From Tritrichomonas foetus (lineage: Eukaryota > Parabasalia > Tritrichomonadida > Tritrichomonadidae), in assembly GCA_001839685.1 (NCBI GenBank), contig MLAK01000925.1:1-46269 (forward strand): a DNA stretch of 46,269 nucleotides, read 5' to 3'. Of the stretch, positions 26,365-35,517 are shown one piece after another. Each line of letters opens with the position of its first letter. Position 1 is the first letter of the stretch. The translations under genes and the position numbers were made by a program. A model generated the notes under the pieces. That model was not told the origin of the DNA. It worked only from the letters and a program-made list of their open reading frames with translations, and did no database searches.

Positions 26365-27561
26365 ATGCTCAGCTTATTCCTTGCCTTTGCTGCCTGCGAA
26401 AATTGGGCAGTTATTTTCACTGGATCGAGTGGTGAATACAACTACCGCCATACTGCTGATTCGTTCTACCAATATAAACTTCTCATCGAAGGAGGAATTC
26501 CGAAAGATCATATTATCCTCATGAACTTCAATGACTGGCCATGGTCATCAGCCAATCCATTTCCAGGCGAAATCTACAGAAACCTCGAGCATGATCCAAA
26601 CATTTTCCCAGGAAATAGCTCCATCGATTATATGGAGCGAAAAGTGACTGAAGATAATCTTTTCAACGTCTTAAAGGGCAACTCTTCAAGCGGACCAGTA
26701 ATTAAATCAACAGAAAACGATAACGTCTTCCTTTTCTATGATGATCATGGAGGTGATGGAATCCTGGGTGTTCCAGACTTCTGCGGAGGCTATATTTTTG
26801 CCTATGAACTTGTTGAACTCTTCACCTACATGCATGACAACAAACTCTATAAAAACTTGTTCTTCCCAATCACTGCATGCTATGCCGGATCAACTGCCAA
26901 GTATTTGAATGATATTCCAGGATTATACATTCAAACTGCTTCTGGTGAAGACGAGTCATCCTATGCAACATTGTATGATTCTCAACTTGATGAATATTTG
27001 ACATCAGAATATTCCCTCCACAAGGATGAATTCATTGAATCCAATCCAACCGGCACACTTGCTGAACTTTTTGAATATGCAAAGAAATATACAGAAAAGT
27101 CGCATGTTATGGAATATGGTGATCTTTCATTAAGAGATATGAAAGTTAGTGATTTTGTAGGAAACAGAGAACCGAAACCAATTTCAAAGGTTTCTAGAAC
27201 CTCTGAAAAAGTTGCAGAAATCTATGCTAAAGTGACTTCACTTCAGAAACGCAGTCCAAATGAAACGCCATTGAAGAGAGCAGAAAAGAATGTCCGCTTA
27301 GCCGCAGAAAGAGCATGTGAAGCACGTTTGAATGATATCATTGGTGGTCTTCGTAAGAAATTCGTTCCAGCAAATTGCAATATCGATTTTACAAAATCAT
27401 GCGAAAAAATGAACTGGCCAGCTTATCGTAAAGTTTTGAATGCTGTACATGCTCGCGTTGGTGTAGTTGGTGAATCATTCTTTAGGAAATCATTCTTCTT
27501 TAGCAATCTTTGTTCAATTGCTGATGCAGACGCCATTGTTGCTGATATCCAGCATCTTTAA
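26365..27561 (+). CDS. Legumain-like cysteine peptidase 3 (clan CD, family C13)
   Basis: A 398-residue full-length paralogue. Signal-like MLSLFLAFAAC, then ENWAVIFTGSS, catalytic His128 (FYDDHGGDG) and Cys172 (ITACYAGST), the QTASGEDESSYATLYD pocket segment, and the same cysteine-containing helical C-terminus (ERACEARLNDII, FTKSCEKM, NLCSIADAD). It differs from gene 1 mostly in surface positions. The codons use more C-ending forms than gene 1, which hints at higher expression. Only 18 nt separate it from the stop of the truncated gene 2. The stop overlaps TAAA. Confidence 0.93.
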   Translation: MLSLFLAFAACENWAVIFTGSSGEYNYRHTADSFYQYKLLIEGGIPKDHIILMNFNDWPWSSANPFPGEIYRNLEHDPNIFPGNSSIDYMERKVTEDNLFNVLKGNSSSGPVIKSTENDNVFLFYDDHGGDGILGVPDFCGGYIFAYELVELFTYMHDNKLYKNLFFPITACYAGSTAKYLNDIPGLYIQTASGEDESSYATLYDSQLDEYLTSEYSLHKDEFIESNPTGTLAELFEYAKKYTEKSHVMEYGDLSLRDMKVSDFVGNREPKPISKVSRTSEKVAEIYAKVTSLQKRSPNETPLKRAEKNVRLAAERACEARLNDIIGGLRKKFVPANCNIDFTKSCEKMNWPAYRKVLNAVHARVGVVGESFFRKSFFFSNLCSIADADAIVADIQHL

Positions 27562-27914
27562 AATTATTTATACATATATGCATATTATTTCACTTAGAAA
27601 TGAGTAAACTTTGCTTTATAATCTCATACTGCTCACTATTTATATTTTTATATATTGAGATTCAAAATTCATCACTATAACACAAATCTTAATCGATTTT
27701 CAATACAGTTAAAACAATATCCTTTCAAAAAAATGAGATTCATCGTTTTTCATTGAATTGACTGACTATCATGCTTTTGAAAATTATAAAGGTTTCCCAA
27801 AACATGCAAAAAAGTTATGTGAAATATTGATAAGAGTTAATTGAAATTATTTGAAAAACTTAACTCCTTAGAAAAACGAAGCAAACTAAAATAAATCTCA
27901 GAAAATTTGGGAAT
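27562..27914. other. Intergenic spacer
   Basis: AT-rich; no feature seen apart from the initiator at its right end. Confidence 0.4.
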
Positions 27915-27919
27915 TCACT
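27915..27919 (+). promoter_or_regulatory. Trichomonad initiator of the sugar-kinase gene
   Basis: TCACT, 12 nt before the ATG at 27932; matches TCA+1 Py(T/A). Confidence 0.65.
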
Positions 27920-27931
27920 TTCCTGTTTGTG

Positions 27932-29026
27932 ATGGCTGAAATCGATTTCGACTCAATCCTCAAACACTTCAAATTAGAAGGCACCGTCGAAAGTGTCAAA
28001 CCACTTGGTGAAGGACTCATCAACACCTCCTACGTCGTCAAGACAAAAGAAGATGACAAGCCAAATTATGTTCTTCAAAGCATCAACAACAACGTCTTCC
28101 AAGATGTTGATCTCCTTCAAAAGAACATCATTGTTGTGACAGCTCACATCTACAAAAAGCTCCAAGAAAGAGGTGAAACCGATCTCCAAAGAAAAGTTCT
28201 CAAATTCGTCGATTCTGACACAAACGAACTCTGCTACTACTTCGATGGAAAGAGCTACTGGCGTGTTATGATCTTTATTCCTGATTCAGTCACCCACGAG
28301 CAAGTCAATCCAGAATATTCCTATACCGCCGGAAAAATGTTCGGTGATTTCCAATACATGCTTTCTGACCTTCCAGAGCAACTCGGTGAACCAATTCCAA
28401 ACTTCCATAACATGGAATTCAGATTACAACAATTGAGAGATGCAGTCAAAGAAAACAAAGCTGGACGTGTCGAAGAAGTCAAATTCTATATCGATGAAAT
28501 CGAAAAGCGCGCCGATGAAATGTGTAAAGCAGAACGCTTATATCGTGAAGGAAAATTACCTAAGCGCATCTCCCACTGCGACACAAAAGTTAACAATATG
28601 TTATTCGACAAAGAAGGAAAAGCACTTTGCGTTATTGACCTCGACACAGTTATGCCATCTTTCATATTTTCCGATTATGGCGACTTTTTGAGAACAGGAG
28701 CTAACACTGGTCTTGAAGATGACCAAAACCTTGACAATGTCGGTTTCAATTTCGAAATCTTCAAGGCATTCACAAAAGGCTATCTCGAATCTGCAAAAGT
28801 CTTCTTAACTCCAATTGAAATCGAAAACATGCCATATGCAGTTGCACTCTTCCCATACATGCAATGCGTCAGATTCCTCATGGATTACATCAATGGAGAC
28901 ACATACTACCATATCAAGTATCCAACACACAACCTTGTCAGAACAAAGTCACAATTCAAGCTTCTCACAAGTGTTGAAGAAAACACAAAGAAAATGGAAG
29001 AATTTATCAAAGAGTGCCTCAAGTAA
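27932..29026 (+). CDS. Aminoglycoside-phosphotransferase-fold sugar kinase (N-acetylhexosamine 1-kinase-like)
   Basis: A 364-residue cytosolic kinase. It resembles bacterial N-acetylhexosamine 1-kinase (NahK), which makes GlcNAc/GalNAc-1-phosphate from ATP. Visible landmarks: GEGLINTSYVV (nucleotide loop), YVLQSINNNVFQD, the catalytic loop HCDTKVNNMLFD with Asp217 and Asn222, the metal site VIDLDTVMP (Asp236/Asp238), and DYGDFLRTGANT. This combination is typical of the bacterial enzymes rather than eukaryotic choline kinases. Many C-ending codons suggest strong expression. A bacterial origin by lateral transfer is likely but inferred. The frame is open from a GTG at 27929; the ATG at 27932 lies just behind an initiator and is chosen. 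The exact sugar cannot be read from the sequence. Confidence 0.82.
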   Translation: MAEIDFDSILKHFKLEGTVESVKPLGEGLINTSYVVKTKEDDKPNYVLQSINNNVFQDVDLLQKNIIVVTAHIYKKLQERGETDLQRKVLKFVDSDTNELCYYFDGKSYWRVMIFIPDSVTHEQVNPEYSYTAGKMFGDFQYMLSDLPEQLGEPIPNFHNMEFRLQQLRDAVKENKAGRVEEVKFYIDEIEKRADEMCKAERLYREGKLPKRISHCDTKVNNMLFDKEGKALCVIDLDTVMPSFIFSDYGDFLRTGANTGLEDDQNLDNVGFNFEIFKAFTKGYLESAKVFLTPIEIENMPYAVALFPYMQCVRFLMDYINGDTYYHIKYPTHNLVRTKSQFKLLTSVEENTKKMEEFIKECLK

Positions 29027-29057
29027 GTCAGTCTATTAAATCTCTCTAATAGTTGAA

Positions 29058-29297
29058 TTTCTCTTTCTTTCTTTGATATTCTTTCTTTCTTTGATATTCT
29101 TTTGTTCTTTGATATTCTTTNNNNNNNNNNNNNNNNNNNNNNNNNNNNNNNNNNNNNNNNNNNNNNNNNNNNNNNNNNNNNNNNNNNNNNNNNNNNNNNN
29201 NNNNNNNNNNNNNNNNNNNNNNNNNNNNNNNNNNNNNNNNNNNNNNNNNNTTCTTTGATATTCTTTTGTTCTTTGATATTCTTTCTTTAATATTCTT
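29058..29297. repeat. TTCTTTGATATTCTTT tandem array with assembly gap
   Basis: A pyrimidine-rich 16-20-bp tandem repeat flanks a run of 130 Ns (29121-29250) on both sides. The gap therefore lies inside the array, and the true copy number is unknown. Confidence 0.9.
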
Positions 29298-30244
29298 GAG
29301 AAGTATTTCTGTTACAATCTGGGCCGTGCTATGGGATGGTCAAGGCAGATTTCTTTTGATCACAGCCTTCACTTTTACAAAGACAGCAAATTTCAGAAAT
29401 TAATCTAAAATACATATTTTTTAATGAATTATAACTTAGCGGTATCATGCCACTGGCATGTTTTTATTTGTTGTTTAGTTTTCTGGTATATTTTATGGAA
29501 TAGAGTATAACTAGTGACATATTAATATTAATATCAACTGGACACTAATTCGTGTGAGTTTTTCGGGGTTTGTTCATTTTATGAATATTGTTTTAATATG
29601 GAAGAGGCATATTTCTATGAATTTCGCAACTCAAATTCATTTTTTTAATTTGCTGCTCTTTAGAAACATGTCCTTTTTTTCAGGCTTCATCATCAATTGA
29701 AAGATGAAGCAAATTTTTCAATAGAATTGCATAAAAGCTCTTATGATTGCATTGTTGAAACAAATGATGGAATTCATTCATGAAAAAAATGCTACGTTCA
29801 CTCATATATCTTAGATGATTACTCAATACAACAAATATATGAAAAATTTAAAAATCAGAATCGGATTTGGATGAAACAGAACGATATCATCAACAACAAA
29901 AGAACGATTCTTTCTTTACAACAGTTTGGAGAAGGTCAATTATATGGCTAAATATTCTGTAGAGTTAGATTTTCGATTTCACACGCATTTTACCAGATAT
30001 TGAAATTCATGTACACTTTATTCAAAAATTTAATTATCAACTTTTTTCCGAAAGCAATATCTTTATTTCTATTCATCTACATTTTGTCAAAAAGCCAATA
30101 TTCCACACAAAAAGTTTGTCAACAAATTGTTTCTATATATTGAATTTTATGTAAACTCTTCATATAATAACTTTTTAAATATTAGCATAAACTTTTTGAT
30201 AATATTTTTATCTTTCATTAACAACTTTAAATTTTGCTTTTTTC
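29298..30244. other. Intergenic spacer, about 950 bp
   Basis: AT-rich, no credible gene. A possible initiator TCATT (30215-30219) lies 26 nt before the kinase start. Confidence 0.4.
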
Positions 30245-31723
30245 ATGTCGCTCAGCAAATCCGGATGGCTCACCAAACAAGGTGGAATGATCAAGTCCTG
30301 GAAGAGGCGCTGGTTTACCATCAACGGTTCCACAATCCACTACTATTCGAAACAAAATGACCTCCATTCCGAAAAAGGCTCGTTTGATTTGTCAATGGCA
30401 ACCGTAGTTGCCGCAGCAACTCCCAAGGAATGCAGGAAACAACCTTCGTTTAAGGTTGTCATTCCAAACAAAAGAACGTATTACATTAAAGCCGATACAG
30501 AAGCAGAACGCAATTCATGGATTCAAACTCTTCAGCAAGTAATGCAAGACGCAAAGAGTGGTGGAAATATGCCCCATTCTGCACCAGCTCCAAATACCCA
30601 ACCTAATTTGATGGTCACAACAGCAGGAGGAAATACTTCGAATTTAACTGCAGGATATCAAAACAATAACGGCATGAATCCAAATACATCAAATATTGCC
30701 CGAAACAATTCCACATCAAATGTTCAAATCAAGCCCGAAGATTTCGACTATATTCGTGTTTTAGGCCGTGGAACATACGGGAAAGTTCAGCTTGTTCGAT
30801 ACAAAAAAGATGGCCAGATTTATGCAATGAAATCAATGAGCAAGCAAATTCTTCATGAGCATGAACAAATCGAACAATCACTCACTGAACGTGACATTTT
30901 ACTTAAAACACGTCATCCTTTCCTCGTGTCTGCGCACTACACTTTTCAAACACCTGAAAAACTGTTTATGGTTTTGGATTATGTCCCAGGCGGTGAACTT
31001 TTCAATCGATTGAAAGTTGAAACCAAATTCAATGAACAAAGAGCAAAACTATATGCTGCAGAAATTATGCTTGGTTTAGGAAAACTTCACTCACTTGGAC
31101 TTATCTTTCGTGATTTGAAGCCAGAAAACATTCTGGTTGGTGCTGATGGGCATTTAAGAATCACTGATTTTGGATTAGTCAAAACGAATATGTCATCAAC
31201 AACTACTACAAACACTTTTTGTGGAACACCTGAATACATGGCACCTGAAATGATCCAACAATTACCATACACAAAAGCTGTAGATTGGTGGTCTTTTGGT
31301 GTCTTACTTTTTGAGATGTTAACTGGACTTCCACCTTTTTATGATTCAAACACAAGCAAAATGTACAGGATGATCTTACATGATGAATTAACTTTTCCAC
31401 CATACGTATCACCTGATGCACGTGATTTAATTGCCAAACTCCTCAATCGAAATCCAGCAATAAGACTCGGAGCTTCTGAAAGGGACGTTGAAGAAATCAA
31501 AATTCATCCATTCTTCGGTGAATATAATTGGGACGACATTCTGGCCAAGAAAGTTGAACCACTTTGGAAACCACAAATACAGAGCGTCACCGACACTTCA
31601 AACTTTGACCATGAATTCACAGGAGAAGCGGCAGGAAACTCCTATCTCGATCAGCCCGTTCTCAGTCCGGATGTACAAGCAAACTTCGAAAATTTCACAT
31701 GTACAGAACCTGACGTACTCTAA
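30245..31723 (+). CDS. Akt/PKB-like AGC kinase with PH domain
   Basis: A 492-residue kinase. A PH domain (residues about 3-102: SGWLTKQGGMIKSWKRRWF, ending SWIQTLQQV) carries the basic beta1-beta2 loop expected for 3-phosphoinositide binding. After an Asn/Thr-rich linker the kinase domain (about 167-425) has GRGTYGKV, Lys196 (YAMKSM), FRDLKPEN (Asp290; the HRD motif reads FRD, close to the AGC-type YRD), DFG Asp308, and the activation loop TFCGTPEY with the PDK1-type site Thr324. The C-tail ends with a hydrophobic motif FENFT (Phe481-Thr485), equivalent to the TORC2 site of Akt. All regulatory sites of Akt are thus kept. It should move to the membrane on PI3K activation. Confidence 0.95.
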   Translation: MSLSKSGWLTKQGGMIKSWKRRWFTINGSTIHYYSKQNDLHSEKGSFDLSMATVVAAATPKECRKQPSFKVVIPNKRTYYIKADTEAERNSWIQTLQQVMQDAKSGGNMPHSAPAPNTQPNLMVTTAGGNTSNLTAGYQNNNGMNPNTSNIARNNSTSNVQIKPEDFDYIRVLGRGTYGKVQLVRYKKDGQIYAMKSMSKQILHEHEQIEQSLTERDILLKTRHPFLVSAHYTFQTPEKLFMVLDYVPGGELFNRLKVETKFNEQRAKLYAAEIMLGLGKLHSLGLIFRDLKPENILVGADGHLRITDFGLVKTNMSSTTTTNTFCGTPEYMAPEMIQQLPYTKAVDWWSFGVLLFEMLTGLPPFYDSNTSKMYRMILHDELTFPPYVSPDARDLIAKLLNRNPAIRLGASERDVEEIKIHPFFGEYNWDDILAKKVEPLWKPQIQSVTDTSNFDHEFTGEAAGNSYLDQPVLSPDVQANFENFTCTEPDVL

Positions 31724-32020
31724 TTGGTCTGATATGTAGATCTATTTCAATTTAAGCTGCAAAGTGAGTACAATTGTTGATTTGGAAGATTGGATAAAAA
31801 AAATATTAATAAAAAATTAACGTCGTGATCTTTATTTTTTATATCCCGACATTTTTCTTTTCATTTCTTGTTACATAATAAATCAAAATTTTTCCCTCGT
31901 GTTGTTTCACAAATCAAATCAAATAACAGTGTGTAAATTTCAACTGAAAAACTCAGATGTATTACTATCTTATGTTAGGTAATTTCTTTTCGCCCTTTTC
32001 TTTTCATATTATTTCATTTA
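31724..32020. other. Intergenic 3' spacer
   Basis: AT-rich; nothing recognised besides the repeat that follows. Confidence 0.4.
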
Positions 32021-32100
32021 TTTTCTTTTGATTTCTTTTATTTTCTTTTGATTTCTTTTATTTTCTTTTGGTTTCTTTTATTTTCTTTTGATTTCTTCTT
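32021..32100. repeat. 20-bp tandem repeat, four copies
   Basis: Four consecutive units of TTTTCTTTTGATTTCTTTTA (third copy with one base change, last copy degenerate at its end). It lies between the convergent Akt-like and U2AF35 genes. Confidence 0.9.
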
Positions 32101-32230
32101 CTTTTGAAGATCTAATCGCGAATATAAAAAGACAAAGAATTACAAAATCACAATAATAATAAAGGCCCCTATCAAACAACATTTATTATATTTTCTCGAT
32201 CTCAATAAACAACAACACACTAAAGTAATT

Positions 32231-32905
32231 TCATTGATACTTCTTGAATTCTTCAGAAATCATCTTCGATTTTCCATAAAGCACTTCTTGCGGAGTATCC
32301 AAGATCCTCGTTCTCTTCGATATCCTGAATGGTGCAGCAAACATTCTCTGTGCACGTGGGAAACACTCATCGGTGATCCATGGAGACGGCGCGTGGGGGT
32401 GAATGAATGAGCATGTGTTTCCGAGTTTGCATTCGCCGTCTTCATAACCGCGACAAATTGCCGAAGCAAGGCGAATTATTGGTGCAAAAGTGACTCTAAT
32501 TTTCCGGCCGGCATAAAATTGGCCATTCAATGCTAGATATGCAGAAGCTGCCCCATCTACTTCGCGAAACATGGCAACAACGTTTCCGGACATCGTGTCT
32601 GATCTGTTTGAGGCTACAACGAGGTCTTCAAGGGGACCAAATTGTTTGAGCATGATAACCATATCGAGGTAGAAGGAATTGATTAGATTTATTTTTTCTT
32701 CTTTTGTGATTTGAATAGAATCTGGATCGGGTAAGGATTCCACAAAAAGATCAGGATCAGGAAAAATATGGTGGAAAACTAAACAACGTGAAAGTTCGGC
32801 ATTTCGATGTGTTTTATTACATAAATCTTCTTTGGCGCAGCATCCTGTTCGATCAAAATAATTGCAAATCGTTTTTTCTGGGTCTAATTTATTAATGTTA
32901 TTCAT
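32231..32905 (-). CDS. U2AF1: U2AF small subunit (U2AF35) splicing factor
   Basis: A 224-residue nuclear protein, close to the size of the core of human U2AF35. It has the diagnostic layout zinc finger, U2AF-homology RRM, zinc finger. Finger 1 is CNYFDRTGCCAKEDLCNKTH and finger 2 is CRGYEDGECKLGNTCSFIH, both fitting CCCH spacing. Between them the RRM contains GNVVAMFREVDGAASAYLAL and GRKIRVTFAP. U2AF35 binds the AG at 3' splice sites and helps recruit U2 snRNP. The C-terminus lacks the long Arg/Ser domain of animal proteins. Its presence fits an organism with few, compact introns, such as the two 24-nt introns in this window. Confidence 0.93.
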   Translation of the reverse strand: MNNINKLDPEKTICNYFDRTGCCAKEDLCNKTHRNAELSRCLVFHHIFPDPDLFVESLPDPDSIQITKEEKINLINSFYLDMVIMLKQFGPLEDLVVASNRSDTMSGNVVAMFREVDGAASAYLALNGQFYAGRKIRVTFAPIIRLASAICRGYEDGECKLGNTCSFIHPHAPSPWITDECFPRAQRMFAAPFRISKRTRILDTPQEVLYGKSKMISEEFKKYQ

Positions 32906-33023
32906 TCAGAATTGATGGATTTTTCCATGTCATGTTAGGTAAAAAAGGAAACTTGCGCCGAAAAGTGTTTGGTAAAAAGTGACAAAGATTAATCAATGAA
33001 TTCATTCAATCTCAACAAAAAAA
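32906..33023. other. Short spacer next to foldback element
   Basis: Promoter side of the U2AF35 gene; no initiator match within 20 nt. Confidence 0.35.
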
Positions 33024-33338
33024 ATTGTCGGCAGGATTTTTTTTCCTATGAGTTTTGTTTTTTGACACTAAAAATGGGTAAATGTGATGTGACTTTGCGG
33101 GCCCCTTCGACTCATTCGGCCATTGGAAGAGGTGCTGCCACGTGACCACAGCTTCGGATCGCTTCGCTCCCTCCGCTGTGTTCACGTGGCGCACCTCCTC
33201 CATGTCGAAGTGACCCAAAGAACCAGCAAAGTTCACATCACATTTACCCATTAGGTTTTTTCCACTTTTGACCTTTATTTGACCTTTCACTTCACATTTA
33301 CAAAACTCATAGGAAAATAAATCTCTGCCAAATTGTCG
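33024..33338 (-). mobile_element. Foldback (near-palindromic) repeat element, copy 1
   Basis: About 310 bp that fold back on themselves. Outer arms are imperfect inverted repeats: the left end (about 33028-33058, reading into AGTTTTG) is mirrored at 33301-33332 (CAAAACTCATAGGAAAA..). Inner arms pair GTGAACACAGC-type with GCTGTGGTCAC-type sequence around a short GC-rich loop near 33150-33180. It is much more GC-rich than its surroundings. A second copy in opposite orientation lies at 44714-44943, including the shared AAGTGAAAGGTCAAATAAAGG end. It looks like a non-autonomous foldback/MITE-like element. No clear target-site duplication could be defined. Confidence 0.75.
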
Positions 33339-33409
33339 AAAACTTTCATCATAATTTGTCAGTAAATAAAAGAATGCATACATAGTGTATTGGACAACTA
33401 GCAACTCTT

Positions 33410-33685
33410 ATGCTGGATTTCGATATTAAACAAATCGGAAATTATTTTGATATATTTTTATCATTTTTCATAAGAATTGGTAGGAGTCATAATCATGATA
33501 TTATTCTCTTCGTAGTTGATGTGCATTCATCCCATACTTATAACACAAAGGAACACAGTTTTTGTTTTCATTTCGCTATGAGACTTGTCAACATCAAACA
33601 AAAAGTTTTTCAAATTGAATACTTCTCAAATTATGATGAATTTGGATGGTTTTTATTCAAACGACTTCTTGAAATATTCAGATAA
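33410..33685 (+). CDS. Small open frame of doubtful status
   Basis: A 91-residue frame starting next to the foldback element. The second half (FGWFLFKRLLEIF, RLVNIKQKVFQIEYF) reads like protein and its codons are less AT-biased than the flanks, but no family was recognised and no initiator is present. It could be the relic of a gene interrupted by the element. Confidence 0.25.
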   Translation: MLDFDIKQIGNYFDIFLSFFIRIGRSHNHDIILFVVDVHSSHTYNTKEHSFCFHFAMRLVNIKQKVFQIEYFSNYDEFGWFLFKRLLEIFR

Positions 33686-34037
33686 TTTATCACTCTTCAC
33701 AAAAATCCATGAATATTTATTTGAATTTTCAATATAATCAATAGAATTTTATTTTGTGCAGAAATTTTTTGACATAATTCAATTCCCAAGTAATTTTTTA
33801 TTGAAATGATTTTATAGTAAGTTTTCGATGTGAGATGCTAAAATTCTTTTATAATGATGATTAGCAATAAAATACCAGGTTATTACAATTTTGTGAAATT
33901 TCAAATTGAGATGAATTGGTGAATTCACAAAAGATTATTAACAATTGGAAAAAAAAATATTTTGAACTGCTGAGAAAAAATTGTGATGATCATCTTTGAA
34001 ATTGAATAGATAATTGAATTGATAATTTGCTGCAAAA
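33686..34037. other. Intergenic spacer
   Basis: AT-rich; nothing recognised. Confidence 0.4.
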
Positions 34038-35069
34038 ATGTATCTCAGCAATCATGAAGCAATTACCAAATCTTATACGATCATACAAGAGCTTCCGAGT
34101 GGTTTCCTTGGCCCATCAGTAATTGTCAAGCACAAAGCAAGTGAAGAAGTCCGTGTTTGCAAGATCTGTCATAAACATTTTATTGGCGGACCAGAGCAAG
34201 TTGAAAGTTTCAAACAACACATTTCCAGATTGAATAGCCTCAACCTAAGCTTTGTTGTCCCCTATGTGGATATCATTGAAAACGAGAGTGACCTCTACAT
34301 TTTCCGAAAATATGTCGAATTCGGATCTTTAACAGATTTTGTCAATTTTTCAAGTAATATGTCAAATAGTGATGTCAAACATATTTTTGGAATTGTTGTC
34401 AAAAACTTTATTCAGCTTCATCAGAATCGTATTTTTCCATGCTCGATTAAGCCAAGCAACATTTTTATCGATTCAAGCGAGTCTATATTAATTACCGATT
34501 TGTATGTGTTAACTTCTGATATTTCCTGGGCAATGCAAACTGCAGATCCAATGCAATTGGCTTTCCTTGCTCCAGAATTCTTCGATCGAAGTGCAAATCC
34601 TTCATCGTATTCTGACATTTGGTCACTTGGCACGCTTTTATTTTATCTGAGATCAAGGACTCTTCCCTGGCCAACAAAAAATGTATGCATGATGATTAAA
34701 AACATAACAATGGCACATTTTACAATTCCTTGCTTCCTCGAGCAAAGTCCTGAATTTGATTGGATTATGAATCAGTGCATTAATCGAAGTGCTGAAGCCA
34801 GACCGATAATTGAAGATTTGCTCAATCCGAAAATAATTCGAAAATGCAAATCAAGAACAGGATCTGTTCCTCTTCCATATAAACTGGGGCAGTCAGCACA
34901 AATGCTAATAAAACCAGAAAGTAGGAAGGCATCCGTGTTCCTCCATTATGGAGCCATGGCAAACTCTGAAAGAAGAAGAAAAAGACAACTCTCGTCTGGT
35001 TCAATTTCGACATCATCTTACACAATTCGCTGTAGATTCATTCGACCAGATTCTGATAATAATGACTAA
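34038..35069 (+). CDS. Protein pseudokinase
   Basis: A 343-residue protein with a kinase fold but missing catalytic residues. The beta-3 lysine is kept (Lys42 in VRVCKIC). The catalytic HRD is replaced by Pro134-Cys135-Ser136 (IFPCSIKPSNIFID), so the proton-accepting Asp is lost while Asn141 is kept. DFG reads Asp154-Leu-Tyr (ITDLYVL). The Gly-rich loop is degenerate (ELPSGFLGPSVIV). The APE-like LAPEFF and DIWSLGTLLFYL are intact, so the fold is kept. Catalysis is unlikely; a scaffold or allosteric role is more probable. The basic Ser/Arg-rich C-terminus (last about 70 residues) is exactly repeated downstream in what may be an assembly artefact. Confidence 0.85.
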   Translation: MYLSNHEAITKSYTIIQELPSGFLGPSVIVKHKASEEVRVCKICHKHFIGGPEQVESFKQHISRLNSLNLSFVVPYVDIIENESDLYIFRKYVEFGSLTDFVNFSSNMSNSDVKHIFGIVVKNFIQLHQNRIFPCSIKPSNIFIDSSESILITDLYVLTSDISWAMQTADPMQLAFLAPEFFDRSANPSSYSDIWSLGTLLFYLRSRTLPWPTKNVCMMIKNITMAHFTIPCFLEQSPEFDWIMNQCINRSAEARPIIEDLLNPKIIRKCKSRTGSVPLPYKLGQSAQMLIKPESRKASVFLHYGAMANSERRRKRQLSSGSISTSSYTIRCRFIRPDSDNND

Positions 35070-35363
35070 CTCACAATGTTTATATTTGTTTCAAAAGCTG
35101 CTTTAACAAACCTATTATTGCGTTAATCATTTCACAATTATTTGAAGCATATACATAAGAAAATGCGTAAAAATCAGTGGCATTTGTTTATCTCGAAAAA
35201 TTTGAAGTTATGCATACAATATACCTTATTTGCTTTATTGATCAAAAATGTCTATATATGTTTTGTGTTTGATTTTAGACGATAGTTTATGTTTTAGTAT
35301 AAATAAACTATTTATAATGTTCTACATTTGAATATTTTTATTATTTTTTTTTTTTGACCGAAT
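35070..35363. other. 3' flank of the pseudokinase gene
   Basis: AT-rich 3' flank; duplicated exactly at 35748-36041. Confidence 0.5.
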
Positions 35364-35516
35364 GTATTATTGATGATATAATGTATCATTGATGATATAA
35401 TGTATCATTGATGATATAATGTATCATTGATGATATAATGTATCATTGATGATATAATGTATCATTGATGATATAATGTATCATTGATGATATAATGTAT
35501 CATTGATGATATAATG
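35364..35516. repeat. 19-bp tandem repeat, eight copies
   Basis: Eight units of GTATCATTGATGATATAAT (first unit GTATTATTG..) with no spacer, running directly into a single N at 35517. Confidence 0.95.
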
Positions 35517-35517
35517 N

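Noticed and set aside
33012..33404. 130-residue minus-strand frame through the foldback element
   Set aside because: The frame follows the element and its two arms. The shared YPFLV-KNKT string in the second copy is explained by DNA similarity.
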